DNA of 64,000 bases, taken from Gymnopilus junonius. Taxonomy: Eukaryota > Basidiomycota > Agaricomycetes > Agaricales > Galerinaceae. Both the position numbers and the translations under genes were made by a program. How positions within the stretch are numbered: position 1 is the stretch's first letter; every line of letters begins with the position of its first letter. This document shows positions 1 through 12,638 of this stretch, piece after piece. Location: assembly GCA_015501075.1 (NCBI GenBank), contig JADNYJ010000121.1, forward strand, positions 62,001 through 126,000. Direction: 5' to 3'. Below the pieces are notes generated by a model that searched no databases, was not told the DNA's origin, and saw only the letters and a list, made by a program, of their open reading frames with translations.

Positions 1-5
1 GCTGG

Positions 6-266
6 CTCAGTTATCCTTGAAGAGGAAGAGGATTCAAGAGGAGTCACATGGTGAAGGGTGCACGAGGTCGATGAAGGTCGGAGTAGCGTAATAGAGCTGG
101 GAATAGGACTCCAACGGCGTATTCTAAACTCTAGGTTGCTGTCGGCGGCGACTGAGGTGTACGTTGGCCCATGAGATAATTGTTAATCGAGCGCGTTGGT
201 GACTCAGTTGTCCTTGAAGAGGAAGAGGATTCAATAGGAGTCACAGGTGTGTGAGGTCGATGAAGG
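6..266. repeat. Short direct repeat (two diverged copies, 6-78 and 203-266)
   Basis: Two copies of a roughly 65-75 bp segment lie about 125 bp apart. Both contain the run TCCTTGAAGAGGAAGAGG, then GATTCAA and GAGTCACA, and end in GAGGTCGATGAAGG. They differ by a few substitutions and one deletion. I see no mobile-element ends. A coding origin on the minus strand, with a Ser-rich stretch, is possible but unproven. Confidence 0.7.
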
Positions 267-2846
267 CAATCAAACTCCGGAGTCCCAGCAAGAAAGGTGG
301 TGAGATACGCCTAGCGGATTGCGGAACCCCCTACAGTTCTTGCTTCAGTCTTCAAGGCTTCAGAAAGACACCCTTTTCTGCGACTTGAGCTTTGGCTCTC
401 GCTATATAGTAAAACTATCTGGAACAAATCGTCAACGTTCATCATAGAAGAACTCCTGGTCGGAAAGCCCTACCTTACAGTTGCATAGAGTAAATTTATC
501 GAATCCAAAACGACTTCCTCGGCAAGGCGAAAGGAGCAACACCAGGACCCACCGGACACGGCGTATATTGACGTTTGTTGAAGACATGACCGCGAGTGTA
601 TTTATAAGTAACGAAGAGGGGAGGTTCCTCGAAGAATCTACGCCTAGGCCCTGAAGAATGACGGTAAGGCAGACTCAGGATACAAGGTACTCCATGATCT
701 ACGTACCACCATGTCAACAACCACTGCTACCCGATATGGTCGGTTAACTTGAAGAATGTGGCAGATAAGATGAGAAGTGGGACCAAAAGTTCAACCCTCC
801 AACAGCCAACCGGTGCCTACATTATCAAAAACATATCACCGGGTCAGCCATAGAAGAGCCCCAATGAGAACCATCACTTGAGAGCGTAAAGGCTAAGTAT
901 GGCCCTGGGGACACCGCATGAAATTGTCTGCGATGAAAACGGAAAGATCGAGCTGAAAAGGAATTCCAGCGCCATCGTCAAAGGCACGCTATGGGGAAGA
1001 GAGGGAAGAAAGAGAGAAGAAGCCGGAAGAGGAAAGGAAAAGGGAAGGTGGTAGGGCAGGGCGTGGACGGAGAGATGTACATCCAAACGCCACATATTGA
1101 AGAGACCCATCTGCCCAAGTAAATTGCACTTATCAATGGCGATATCATGGTATGGCTCCGACAGCTGCTATGGATTCTGGGCTAGAGAGACAGTCTAATC
1201 AGCACCAGAAAGTACAGAATCATGAAGAGAGCCTGACCTGCAAGTACAACAGCCCCTGATAGCCAAACGACGGGCAGATTCTAGACCATGGCGGCGACTG
1301 CGAACAGGCTGAGCGGCGCCGTAGGCCAAGGATAAATGAGCGGTCCTAGTCACCCTTGACAGCTTCAAATCGACATGGAGGGTAGAATTCAACGAGGTTG
1401 GGGTACGATGGCGTCAGTGCTCAGCTGAAGAGTAGGTGTGTCAGTGAATTAAGCATCTCGGGGTGGGTATGGGGGCATATGATGGATCCTCCTTTCTCCC
1501 CTCGTCTGCGGCCTTCGGGCTACATGTGGGTTCTTGGGGGAAAGAAAGGATCATTTCAGCGACATGAAGGAAAGAAAAGAGGGGATGTTCTAGGAGTCAC
1601 CTACTTTCAACCTTCTACATATATGTTCTGACTCACGCCCTCCTATCGTCGTGACTAATCCAGTTCTTGTTCGGGACCCGAGTGCGCGCTGCGGAACTAA
1701 GATCCACCAGCAGAAGGATTTCAGATCGTCCAGGTGAATACGAAAGGCAGCCACATGTTATGGCGGAGAAGAGATAACGTACAAGTCGGTGAACTCGAGC
1801 CAACGACTCGGTGTGAGCAGCATGAAGTTAAAATTTAATCAGAGTACAGTGCCTGACCAGTGCCCGAGGTCTTGCCGAAGGGGCATTTGCCGAAGGCTAT
1901 ACATCAAATCAACAGATTAACCTTCGATGACGGATTTGGTGAGAAATAGCGCCCACAGAAAGAGGTCAACAGCAGGAGTCGGCAGAGCAAGGAACTGTCG
2001 ACACCGCGCCCTAGGAGAGCTCAGGAAAGTGAGTCGCCACGTCGAAACTCGAGAGGAACGGGGTGTATCGAAGAAATCGTTGACTGCTGTACGGTCCTTG
2101 TGCGTTCATGGAACAAAGAGACCCGTATGCTTGGTTCTGGGTGAAAGCGGAGATAAACAAACAGATTTAGGCCCGAGGTCCATGGATTGATGGGGAAAGC
2201 ACGAATCAGGACCGCAAGCAACTGAGAGTAACGGCCTGATCCATTTCAAGCAATTCCAATTTGGGGCTACCAACCCCATATACATGCAAAAGGCGCAGTA
2301 AATGTGCTGGCGAAGCCACGGCAGCTGCATTTAATTGCCACGCGTTCACCTTGTCACTATCAGAAAGTACGCCGCTTGCCATGTACAACTTGCATGAGCC
2401 AATCATATCCGTAGAATAAATTATGATTACCGGTGCTGTTCAAACCTTCTTTTACAGATTATACACCTAAATCCGCGTTTTTTTCGCAATTTTTAGAGAA
2501 TCACATTTACGCCCTGTTATCAAATTGTTTGTGGAGCTTCCATTTCCATCAATGATTCCTGCTGTTTCTTTCCAACTACAGTGTTGATGGATTGCGCCTT
2601 TTCATTGTGAGCTATATTTAAAAGAAAGCTTTAACATGGCAAGGTTTCTTCATACAAACGCCAAGCACAGCCCGAGCAGATGATCCTGACTGCGGGAAAT
2701 GCTTCAATATGATAATGGGGCCTGGAACAGCTACCGAATGTAGAAAGGCGCCCCCAATTAGGAAGGGGTTTACAATATACTGTACGTTCGTGTGTGGGCG
2801 TAAATACAAGCTCGTTCTCTGATACCTCCTTGATAATGAAAACAGT
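267..2846. other. Unassigned region
   Basis: No reading frame here gives a recognisable protein. CpG content is normal and open frames are short and overlapping. I see no tRNA, transposon ends or tandem repeats. It may be intergenic or hold strongly diverged exons. Confidence 0.4.
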
Positions 2847-2853
2847 TATAAAT
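2847..2853 (+). promoter_or_regulatory. Candidate TATA box
   Basis: TATAAAT, followed by a pyrimidine-rich stretch (about 2,860-2,960) and then the ATG at 2,981. The upstream ATG at 2,852 overlaps this box, which argues against using it as the start. No transcript evidence is available. Confidence 0.4.
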
Positions 2854-2980
2854 GCTGTGGCGTGCTTCCATCTCCTTGGTATATCCTCCCAATCCATCTC
2901 CATCATCACCACTTCCATTATCCATCCCAACCCATCTCCGTTCTTTCATTCCATTAGGTATTCCGTCGCGCAAGCGGGGC

Positions 2981-3885
2981 ATGGAGGTCGTAAATGTTTT
3001 ACCATCTGGAACTGTGAATGGCGGATCTGGCGTGTTCCAAACGACCAACGACTTTCGGATGCTACCTCAATATTGGAACTGTGCGGAAAACAAGACACCT
3101 ACGTTTCGCATCACGATCCAACGTAAACTTGGAGACAAGACAGGCTTGCTATTTCAAGGACAAGTAGACGATAATGGAAGTTACAAGGTTGAATTAATCG
3201 ACAGAAAATACTCCGGGGAAGCCGGGGATATTGAGATTGAATTAATTGCCAGACTTGAATGGGGCCCAGACACTCGTCATTTAGGTTCCCGGAGCGACCC
3301 TACCTTGGAAGCACCTCAGTTCGGGTTCTCGCACGAAGGATCATTTCATCTGAGTGATTTGGCCGAACTATCTTCTCGGTGAGCGGTAATTTAAAATCCA
3401 TTCATTCACTCTCTTGAAATTTATCCCGTAATTCGGTGAAGAGAGGTCCATTCTTCACATGTAAACTCTTCCATAAAATCAAGGTAAAATAAATTTAAAC
3501 CGCCAGGCGACGCAAATCTCACCTTGTATTGCGTCTTTCCAGAACCTATGATTTTCATTTGCCTATGTCAAAAAAAATTAGTAACTGTAAGTACAATCTC
3601 TTTGAAAACGATACTGCCAAAAACGGGAAAAGGAAGAAAATTATTGATTTAAAATTTGGAGAACAGGTACGTAGTAAAAAGGTCCAGGTCATATTAAACA
3701 CTGAAGGCTTTCAAAAATAGACAAATATAAATGAAGTTGCAATTAGAATGGACACAACAGAGCAGCAAGGACAGCTGCTTGAAGGAAATATATATATACG
3801 AGGAAATCTGGATGAAGTGGATGATTATCGCATTTTAATTCTCCTGATGCTCCTTGACTTCCTAGGCCTTACTATTGAAGATTGA
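2981..3885 (+). CDS. Unrecognised three-exon protein
   Basis: Exons 2,981-3,378, 3,543-3,666 and 3,721-3,885 join in frame through GTGAGC..CCAG and GTACGT..ATAG introns and encode about 228 residues. The product is soluble and beta-rich in character, with stretches such as FRITIQRKLGDK and IELIARLEWGP. The C-terminus is hydrophobic-acidic (DYRILILLMLLDFLGLTIED). No signal peptide or catalytic motif is visible. The central part faintly resembles the tubby-like beta-barrel proteins (DUF6593) common in Agaricomycetes, but I would not assign it on that basis. The ATG at 2,981 was chosen because the earlier in-frame ATG at 2,852 lies inside the TATA box. The gene is convergent with the next one, with only 45 bp between the stop codons. 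It could equally be a lineage-specific protein of unknown role. Confidence 0.6.
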
Positions 3886-3930
3886 CCTAGTACGACGGCT
3901 ATATCGGCTTGATGATGTCGTAGTTTATCC

Positions 3931-5658
3931 TTAGACGAAATATTGCATGGACATTCCCATGCGCAAAGTAGCCAGTCCTTTCCAGCATTGACTCAGCGAA
4001 AAGTCCACGTCATCATAACGGTCATAAAACTGTAATGAACTATTATTTGGCCACAATGATCAAACGATGTAAAGAGGCTTACAGGTTTTGGATCGGGATC
4101 CACGCCAGTCCATTGAATTATTACCTCCTTTGTGACCATTACAAAACGGAAGTAGCGGATAATGGCCAAATCTCTCTCTTCTATGGATCCCTCTGACGTG
4201 AAGTCGTAGTCAATTCTTCTGAAAATGGGATTGTAACCACCAGCGATCCGGTTGTAATTGTAGGGATAAAATTCATTGGCCAAACATATCTGGAAGTGAA
4301 CTTCGCAATAAGGGCTGAAAAGTGTTAATACGCCGAACGATTGATCCCAAAGCAACTTACCAGTTAACGGATAAATCCTCCCCAACGTCAAGAACACATG
4401 AACGACACCTGGGGCATTTAAACCGTCCTGACGGACCCATACAGCCTTGCAAAATGAAGCCCATCTGTATCGTAATCCCAGAATAAACATAGTCCCATGA
4501 ATTCTTTTTCAGATCTCTACTTATGTCTTCCGTTCCCTTGGAGAAATGAAAATCAATCATGCCGCGTTCTACAAAATAGCGCAACAACTTCATCCTCTGA
4601 GCTTCACCCTCGAACAGGGCCAACAACACTTTGTCGAATTGCTAATAAATGGTAAGTTGAACGTATGACATAGCAGGAAATGAGATAAACACCTCGTACG
4701 AATGACAGAAATCAAGAGGAATTATGTATTCCATTCCAGTTGGATCTATCACTTTCACGACACCGCCAGGGACAGTACTGAACTGCGTTAACGAGCCCAT
4801 AAATTTCTGAAGCTGAACTTTGAAATCCGAGACCTCATTGTCGACATAAACGACCCCTAACACTGGATGTTGGACAAATCAGAAAACGATCACAAGCGGA
4901 AGCATTTCACAAATCACTCACTGAGAATTCTTGCAAGTAGTACTCGATGTCTTTGGAACATTGGATGAGATCCTGCATGACTTGCGCGTTCTTAGATATC
5001 TTGAGTGGCCGCATTTTCAGTAAATGTCGAGGATATCTCCTAGTCGCCTAGATATAAAGGTGAGTGTTTTGATAAACCCTGACGGGCCGATACTCTCACT
5101 TTGTAAGTTGAGTTCTCAGATTTTCAATTGAGACCAGGTTGATTGTTGTCGTGTTCAAATGATATTCCAAGATCGCTAGTTTGGTCGTAAGATTCTGAAT
5201 GGCTCGTTTATTGCGGTCTCTTTGCTTTTGGCGCCTGGTCAACGAAAGGAAAGAAAGCGATCGCAAGGTACACACATTCAAGGTATTTAATACACCCAAT
5301 AGACTGCAAACTACCGCGTTCAATGCAGGTCCAGCCAGAGGAACACCGCCAACGACGGGTTGTAAGAGGCTCAGGCCGAAAGTAGCGCATTCCCGAATTT
5401 GAGTAGATACCGTCGTATCACTGTTCGTAGTCTGGCTTTGGCTGTTGTAAATTGTGATAGCAGACTGGGATTCATCGGCAGAAGATGGTGATGGTCCGAA
5501 GATGTTCGATGGACCAGGCGATTCCTGATTTACTGCACAGATTTGGGTTAGATAACGTCAAATTTGCCTTTAGAAGGAAGCCGTACCGATCTGATGACTC
5601 TCTACCCCTCGACGCCGAATTTTAGTTACTTAGCCAGAGTTTTGATTGCGAGCATCAT
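3931..5658 (-). pseudogene. Helical + ubiquitin-like-domain protein, paralogue 1 (damaged)
   Basis: A multi-exon minus-strand gene. The N-terminal part has a glycine/alanine-rich hydrophobic helix (LLQPVVGGVPLAGPALNAVV) followed by helical segments (NKRAIQNLTTKLAILEYHLN, NAQVMQDLIQCSKDIEYYL). A ubiquitin-like fold follows: VVKVIDPTGMEYIIPLDFCH, a 50-nt-class intron, QFDKVLLALFEGEA, then WDYVYSGITIQMGFILQG, a CPRCRSC knuckle, and after another intron YCEVHFQICLANEFYPYNY. The last exon ends FYDRYDDVDFSLSQCW. Known Agaricomycete proteins combine similar helical regions with a ubiquitin-like domain (ULD type); their function is unknown, and a signalling or death-domain-like role is only inference. 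Against the paralogue at 8,421-10,102, this copy has stops in exon 1 and a one-base deletion near 5,020. It is therefore probably a pseudogene, unless these are sequence errors. Confidence 0.55.
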
Positions 5659-7269
5659 CTCGTCACAAAGGAATTGAAGCAGCTATACCCTAGAGATGGA
5701 TGAAAACCAGAGCTACAGGTGTATCGGACAACGAGGACGCACCTATCCCACGAGTACCCACAACGCAGTGCTCGACGTCACCTGCCCGAATCAAAGTGTT
5801 GTACTCTGAACATAATGAGGACCCTGTCTGGAACCACGTCAATGTATAATTATCGCAAGTCGAAGAAGGAAAGTGTGGTCCGATTGAATGGCCGACTGGG
5901 TAGAGTAGGAACGCACCTGAGGTTGCCGTATGTCGGTTTCAACTACGTGCTCTGATAATGAGGAGAAGCGGTTCATTGTTTGAAGGCGCTATGCTGCTGC
6001 CGAAGTGGGCGATTGGATGGGAGGCAGCACGTTGACTGTTCACCTGGCTCAGGGGATCTCACGGTCGCAAAGGGTCCGCACCGCCTTCCTCATAGCGGTT
6101 CTTATCTAATGTGTCCAATGATTAATCAAGTAAACGAGAAGAACCAGAACGAGAAGAATTTGATACACACTTCATTAAATAGGCGCACGACATGAGTAGG
6201 ATCGGGGCAAGTTAAAACAAGTTGCGTATACCGACTTTCAAGTGAACATTCCACGGGAGACGTGTCTTCTAAGTACGAGTGAGAACGTCATCCGGGACGG
6301 ACATCGACGATATCTATAAGCCTCATCATTCGACCCAAAGAATGCAAACAAATTTAAAAAGTATTACCAAGAAAATTGACATATCCGCATCATTATGACG
6401 ATCGGGAAGTGTCGAACGACAGGCGTTCTGTGTGATTCCGGGCTTCAGATTGTGTTCGACGAGTGCTGGAATAGAATATAGTGCATGGGAGTTTACTCTG
6501 TTGCGAAAGGTCTTCAAGGGCTCATTATCCTTGGTCGATATCATAGACTTACTAATGAGCGCCGCAGAACTCCAATGCATGGCGGCCTATTCATTGACAA
6601 AGGGTGAGTGAAGCAAAAGAAGCGGTGCAAATTAAGGACCTTGAATTGGCCCAAGAATTGATCTGGTTAAGGATGTCACATATAGTCTGAACAGAGGAGT
6701 TCCCCTGACAGGTAAGCATCGTGGTTGGGAGAGAGAGAGGAGAACAATGAAATGCTGTTGTGTGCGTAGCGACGGGGCGAGTCGTGGGAAATCGGAAGTT
6801 GAAATTCTCTGGAACTTACCGTACTGGTCCCCGAAAAATAATTAGAAATACTTAGACCACATGTGTGTTTCTTCGAAGGAAGTCGTGTATTATGGAACAA
6901 TTATAATCCATAACTGAGATAGTAGCCACTTTCAAAGTTGACGCAGCGGCCGATTCAAGACTAAGTACGATTCAAACTGTTGGTATTTCACTACAGTTTA
7001 GTACAAACGATTTGAGTCGGAGCTCGAACTAAGCATCACAAGCACGAATAGGCGCAAATGCGTCTTCATACTTACCGCGTTCTTTATTCTCATAATATTC
7101 TGTGAGACCCTGTAACCTTATAATATTTATGGCTCGCAAGGCTGACCCATCCCCACCTCCCTCTCCTTCAAAATTTTGGCTGCCCAACTCTTGCTGGAGA
7201 AGGCCAAAAAATGCGAACTCCGGCGCGAAAAAACGCGCCCAAAAGGGCACTGCAAAAGCTAAAGCACCC
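5659..7269. other. Unassigned region
   Basis: Contains only short open frames with no recognisable product. The stretch 7,130-7,350 is open on both strands but shows no family signature; it probably lies beyond the truncated end of the PIF/Harbinger relic. Confidence 0.35.
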
Positions 7270-8223
7270 AAGATTGATAACACTAGCAGTGAGGCCGGTA
7301 GAGCCGGTGAGGAATCCAAGGAAATTTTGTTTTGTTCCAGGCTGTAGCATCATGCTGACTTCCTGGAAGTCGAACACCGTAGTCAATAATCCGGAGATCT
7401 GGTGTCGAAATTAACTAAGACTCAGTTATTAATATCAGACAGCCAGAAAACTTAAATTACATATATCACTTACTTGAACATTCATTGAGTAGTTATTCTT
7501 TCAATCAAGGAATGAAGTCCCAAATTCCCCTGGTTGCCTGAACATAGGAACAAGAGTTCCATCCACCATTAACCAACCATCGCGCCGGGCGGGACATGAA
7601 CTTCCCTCTACCCAAGCTTTCGCCCGCTCAATTTTCCTGAGGACTTGACCAGGGTAATGTCATTGCTCGAAATCGCTTGTTACAAAGTGCGGTCATGACA
7701 CGGATGGTGGAATTGCATACTGTGCCATAGCCTACACCTGCCCAAAGTGCAACCTTCATAGTACTTGCTGCATTTCCGAAGTGCCAGAAGCGATACAGTG
7801 CAATTGAAACCTGCCGTTCAACAGCCATCTGGGTGTTATTGCTGTCATTCTGAAAATAAATGGTGCTCAATACAGGCAACAAGGTCGTCGAAGCAAGCAA
7901 GCGAGATTTGCATGTAGGAACGAAAGATGTCGGGGAATTTTCACTTGTACACATTTAAGAGCAGGTTGATATTTTCCTGTGTCTTTGGAATGCATCCGAT
8001 GCTCACCCTGGTAACGCTCTTTGTAAAGCTCCTCGAGACCATCGATAATAGCAGTCTCGATAACCTCAGAATCTGAGTTTGAGGAGTCCGAATCTGACCC
8101 GGAGTCACTTGAGCTCGACTCAGAGTCCCCGTGATCGCGAAATGACTCTGCCTCCAGTTTGGCGAGAACACTAATAATATAGGCCTTTAGAAGGGCATTG
8201 GCCTCCTCACGACGTGTAGACAT
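7270..8223 (-). pseudogene. PIF/Harbinger-type (DDE_Tnp4) transposase, truncated and frameshifted
   Basis: Reading on the minus strand, the N-terminus starts MSTRREEANALLKAY, then an acidic serine-rich stretch, then QENINLLLNVYK and LYRFWHFGNAASTMKVALWA. Next come GWLMVDGTLVPMFRQPGEF with the first catalytic Asp and, after an intron, DLRIIDYGVRLPGSQHDATA with the second. This order matches the DDE_Tnp4 transposases of Agaricomycetes. The third acidic residue is missing because homology stops near 7,300. Frame changes occur near 8,000 and 7,940, and an in-frame TGA interrupts the FLD*KNN stretch. It sits between the two ubiquitin-like paralogues and is on the same strand. No terminal inverted repeats were found, so the element ends are unknown. 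Confidence 0.7.
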
Positions 8224-8420
8224 AAAGTGCAAGCGACAGAGAGTCTGCGAGGAGGGACAGGTGGGAGGCAAGAGACTGATAACACGTCTTATCTATCCAT
8301 CATCAACGTTGAACCGCTGCACTTTTACCTCCGAACATCAAAACGTCCGCTTCGAATCGGCTGCTGCGTCAACTTTGAAACTGACTAGTGTGAGGTTCAA
8401 CATTCGATTTAAAACGTTTA

Positions 8421-10102
8421 TTAACTAGTGAAATATTGCATGGTCATTTCACTACGTAAAGGCCTTATTGCGCTCCAACAGTGGCTTAAAGAATAGTCCA
8501 AGTCATCGTAGCGATCATAAAACCGTAAGCCATTATATCGATAGAACGTTGAGGAGAGATGAAAAAGCTTACAGGTATTGGAACGGGATCCTCTCCAGTC
8601 ATGCGAATCATTGTTTCCTTAGTAACATTACGAACTGAAAAAAGCGAATATCAGTTAGATCGCTCATATGTACATATTTCTATCTTGTGAAGTCGTCGTC
8701 CATCCTTTTGAAAAGGGGATTGCCTTCACCGGCGCTCCTTTGCAGATTATACGGATAAAAATTGTGAGCCAGGTATATCCAAAAGTGGACCTCGCAATAA
8801 GAACTGAAAAGGGTTTGGGTCTCAAATTATCGAATGTCAGAAGATTATTAGCCAGCTTACCAATCTGCAGATAAGTCTACGAGAACACATGAACGACACT
8901 TAGGGCATTTGAATCGTCTGGAAGGGCTGAGACAGCCTTGCAAGGTAAACCTCATACGTATTGTCTGTCCAGAGTAAATAAAGTCCCATGAATTGTGCTT
9001 GAGCTCCCTATGGCTGTCTTGGCCGCCTTTATCGAAGTGTAAATCAATCATGCCACGTTGTATAAAATATCGCAACAACTTCATCCGTTTAGCTTCGCCC
9101 TGAAATAAGGCCAACAACGCCTTGTCGAATTGCTTGTAAATGATGAGATGAAGTCGTAGCGTGGCAGATAATGAGATAAACACCTTGTAAGAATGACAGA
9201 AATGGAGGGGGATCAAATATTCCCTGCCAGTGGGATCTATCACTTTCACGACACCAACAGGAACAGTACTGAACTCCGTCGACGACCCCACAAATTTCTG
9301 GACTATCGCTTTGAAATCCTTGACCTCATTTCTGACGTGAACCAACGCCTGGAGGTCGGATAAATCAGAAAGCGATTTCAGGAAGAAGGATTGTGCAATT
9401 CACTTACTGAGAATTCAAACAAATAGTGCTCGATATCTTTGGAGCACTGGATGAGATCCTGGGTAACTTGCGCATTCCATGGTATCTTCAGCGGCTGCAT
9501 TCTCTCTAAAATTTCGAGGACATTTCCTAATTGTCTAGAGACAAAGATGAGGGTCTTGATGAAGACCAAAAGACCGATACCCTCACCTTAAAATTCGAGC
9601 TCTCAGAACTTCAATTGAGACCAGGGTGGTCGTCGTCGTGTTCAGATGATATTCCAAAACAGCGAGTTTTGTGGTGGGATTCTGCACAGCCCGTTTATAG
9701 TCAGTGAAGGGAAGAAAATCGATGGCTGGGTATATACATCCAAGGTATTCAATATAACCAATACACCACTGACCACTGCGTTCAGTGCAGCTCCCGCGAC
9801 GGGAAACCACCGACGATAGGCTGTAAAAGGTTCATGCTGAAAGCAGCTCCTTCCCGAACTCGAGTAGATGCAGTCGTATCGCTTATAGTTTGATTTTGGC
9901 TATTGACAAGCGATGTAGTAGATTGGAGTTCAGCAGGTCCGGATGCGCTAGAACCATCAGGCGATCCATGATTGGCTATACAGATTTGGGATAGATAAGG
10001 CTAAATTTGCCTTTATAAAGAAAGCTTACCGATCTGACGACTCTCTGCCCTTCCACGCCGAATCGCAATCACTTGCCCCAGAGTCTTTAAGGCGAGCTTC
10101 AT
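8421..10102 (-). pseudogene. Helical + ubiquitin-like-domain protein, paralogue 2 (damaged)
   Basis: Same exon plan as the paralogue at 3,931-5,658. Exon 1 starts MKLALKTLGQVIAIRRG and, after a GTAAGC intron, continues into a Ser/Thr-rich linker, NLLQP, and helices KRAVQNPTTKLAVLEYHLN and NAQVTQDLIQCSKDIEHYL. The ubiquitin-like region reads VVKVIDPTGREYLIPLHFCH / QFDKALLALFQGEAKRMK / WDFIYSGQTIRMRFTLQG, then CPKCRSC and YCEVHFWIYLAHNFYPYN. The 51-nt intron after CHSYK happens to be open in frame. Lesions: one base is lost in the GGVPLAG region near 9,800, and the acceptor before the last exon (FYDRYDDLDYSLSHCW) reads CGG where the paralogue has CAG. It probably does not make a full protein. 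The function is unknown; the pair are tandem duplicates in the same orientation. Confidence 0.55.
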
Positions 10103-11696
10103 GTTATCAGAAGATTATTGAAGAAAGGGACGTCATTGAGATATAAGAAAACCCGAGTTGTAGAGGTATCAAAAGCTAAGGACACCTTTATATATCCCAC
10201 GAGATAATGCAGTGCTCGACGTCACCTGCTCAATGAACAGTGTTGCACACTAATAAGTAGACCTGTCTAGAACGTGTTAATTATCACGGTTCGGAAACAG
10301 AAAGTCAGAACCAAGGAAATGACTCAGAACGATTGATAGGTGGACCCACACCTGGGTTTAGTTCACGACGTTACTATCGGAACGCGCGGATGAATAAGAG
10401 AGGATGGGTATACAGGCTTCTTTCTAGGCGAACAGTGGATGAAACACGTCTCCTTGATGCCTGTACGAACATCCTCCAGGACAGACACTCGACACAAACA
10501 ATGAGAAGCGAACGAAATGAAAGTATCTGACAATAATTCTGGGAACTTCTACCTACAGATTCGTCATCAGAGATTATGTGACTTGACAGATGTAAAATGA
10601 ATATCCAAACCAGGTTCCATGAAGAGATAGCTATGCTGTGGCCCAGTGAGGAAGGATGTAAAAGACATACGAGGAAGGGATATCGGAAGTCCATGCGTCT
10701 GGACCTGGAATAGGGAAACCCTTGAGGAGAAGCCACGCAAGAAAGAGATCAGACCAGGGGCCGAGGAAGACAACGCAAGGTAACGGTAGACAGAAACGAT
10801 AGGCCCCAGAACACATACAAAAGCGACAAGCATACTGTCTCCGAGCTTGTCGCGATTTATAACCGGCTTTGGAGCCGAAGGTGTGCCGTCATACGTCTGT
10901 GAAGCTTGACGCGGTAGAGCTTCAGCTGGGTTCGTAAGTTACTCGAAGACCTCTAACTTTAACAGCTGGAATAGCCCAACCCTTCTAAACTGTATTGTGT
11001 GCAGGCTGAGCCGGAACCACATATCTTCTTTCTCCATTGCGGGAGGCGATAACCCGTCCGAAGGCGTCCACTTGCACCTTGATGAGAAATTGAGCGTGCG
11101 TGAAACGCGTGAGTGTCTTGCGTAGTGTGAAGCAAGGTTGGCTCAGAATGGGTTAACGCAATTAAGCTAGGAGTTTGAGAAGCATAAAGAGGGGGATGAG
11201 ACCATACAGCAGGTTCTTGACGACGATGATGCAGTGAGCACTGTCCGAAACAGTCCGATGGTATTACTTTGTCAATGTTTGGCTAGGGCTTCCGTGTAAC
11301 TCTGGCCATTGCGATTCGCCCACGTTGGCTACTGCTCTCTTACTCCTCTGAATCCGATATAAAACTTCAGTGAACCTTTCTTTTGCCATGGCCACAGCGC
11401 CCAATGCCCAAATTAATGTCTACGCCTCATGACCTCGAACTATAGGACTCACTACCGATATAAACCTGAACCCAACACTAGTATACCACTAGGGACATTA
11501 GAGGCGCTTCGGGTTTCTCGTACCCCTTACCAATGGATTTGATACGCGATTGAGTTTTTCTCGGTGCAGAGGGTGACTTATCTGCAAGTTCCAGCCCAGA
11601 ATTTCCTGTCCTCGTGGATTACAACTCCAGCAGACCAAATGGACCTCTCGACCCCTCGACCTGTACTATCACCTCGGCGACCTCGAAAGGCAAAGG
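10103..11696. other. Unassigned region
   Basis: No supported gene. A minus-strand open frame at 10,567-10,833 has a hydrophobic start (MLVAFVCVLGPIVSVYRYLA) that could be a signal anchor, but nothing after it matches a family. The remainder has short frames only. Confidence 0.3.
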
Positions 11697-12638
11697 ATGT
11701 TCCCGATAGACCCTCGGGTCGACCGCACGCACGTCACCTTAAGCTCTAGCTCTAGAGTTAATATTACTCGGAGGGACGAATTCAGGAAGGAAATCGCAGA
11801 GCGGGACGGAAAAACTTGGGTCTTGACAGGAGACGACGAGGAGCTTTTCGATGCGGTTCACCTTGTGCCATGTAGCAGGGTCGATTGGGTATGCTGCTCT
11901 TTCTTTCGATCCTTGAGTGCTCACCTTCCAATTAACTTAGTACATTTCGACTTACACTCGTCACCGTAGTCAAGGACCTGCTGGTAGTGACATGATTGAA
12001 AATATCAACGACGTCCGCAGCGGCCTTATATTAACCAATGCTGTTCACAGGCTGTTAAGTAAAGACGTTACATTTTTACCGGTGAGTGAGTCTTGCTTGT
12101 CAAGCAATGCCTGGCCAGAGTCTGATAACACAAATAAATAAATAAATAGACACCTAACTTTGCCATGAATACGACCGACATCGACCTCAATGCATCGCCG
12201 ACAGAGAAGAGGTATACACCACATTTCTTCCGGCACTACGTCTCCCCCACTATCCAATCCTCCTCGGGTGCTCTTCTCCAGAGTTCGTGCGGCCCCATCT
12301 ACCCGCCTGCCATTCTCTTCGACGCCATCTACGCCAGCGCCGTCCTGCACCATTTCGGCACCGAGTCACTGAAAGACGGTATCACAGTAGCTTGGCAACA
12401 TACCTTCCATCCTGGAAGGCACATGCATCTGGACGCAGAATATAATTCAATCACGAACACAAGGGAACAAGCAAGCGACCAACCCGACTTGTTCGACATG
12501 CTTATGACCCTCCCGTATGCTATGGTCCCGCGGGACAAGATACAGGCGGCATTGAGAGAAGAAGAAGATAAGGCAAGAGTGGTGGAATTTAGACGTGTGC
12601 AGGAAAAAGTCAATGTGTGGCTTAAGGACGTCCCATAG
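11697..12638 (+). CDS. HNH_2-type nuclease-like protein
   Basis: Three exons (11,697-11,888, 11,941-12,081, 12,150-12,638) joined by 52-nt and 68-nt introns with GT..AG borders encode about 273 residues. The N-terminal RDEFRKEIAERDGKTWVLTG and FDAVHLVPCSR occupy the place of the HNH_2 motif. YISTYTRHRSQGPAGSDMIE, NDVRSGLILTNAVHRLLS, TPNFAMNTTDID and LFDAIYASAVLHHFG follow in the order seen in Agaricomycete HNH-domain proteins. That family is usually annotated as HNH endonuclease of unknown role. Here the expected cysteines of the motif are Trp and Phe (KTWVLTG, LFDAVH), while the His of VHLVP is kept, so metal binding or catalysis may be lost. The start at 11,697 is the first ATG in frame with the conserved THVTLSS. 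A partial copy of the 3' end lies directly downstream. Confidence 0.75.

Noticed and set aside
10374..10833. Possible cytochrome P450 N-terminus or membrane protein on the minus strand
   Set aside because: There is a hydrophobic start and a loose PGP-like word, but no heme-binding or helix motifs follow; evidence is too weak.
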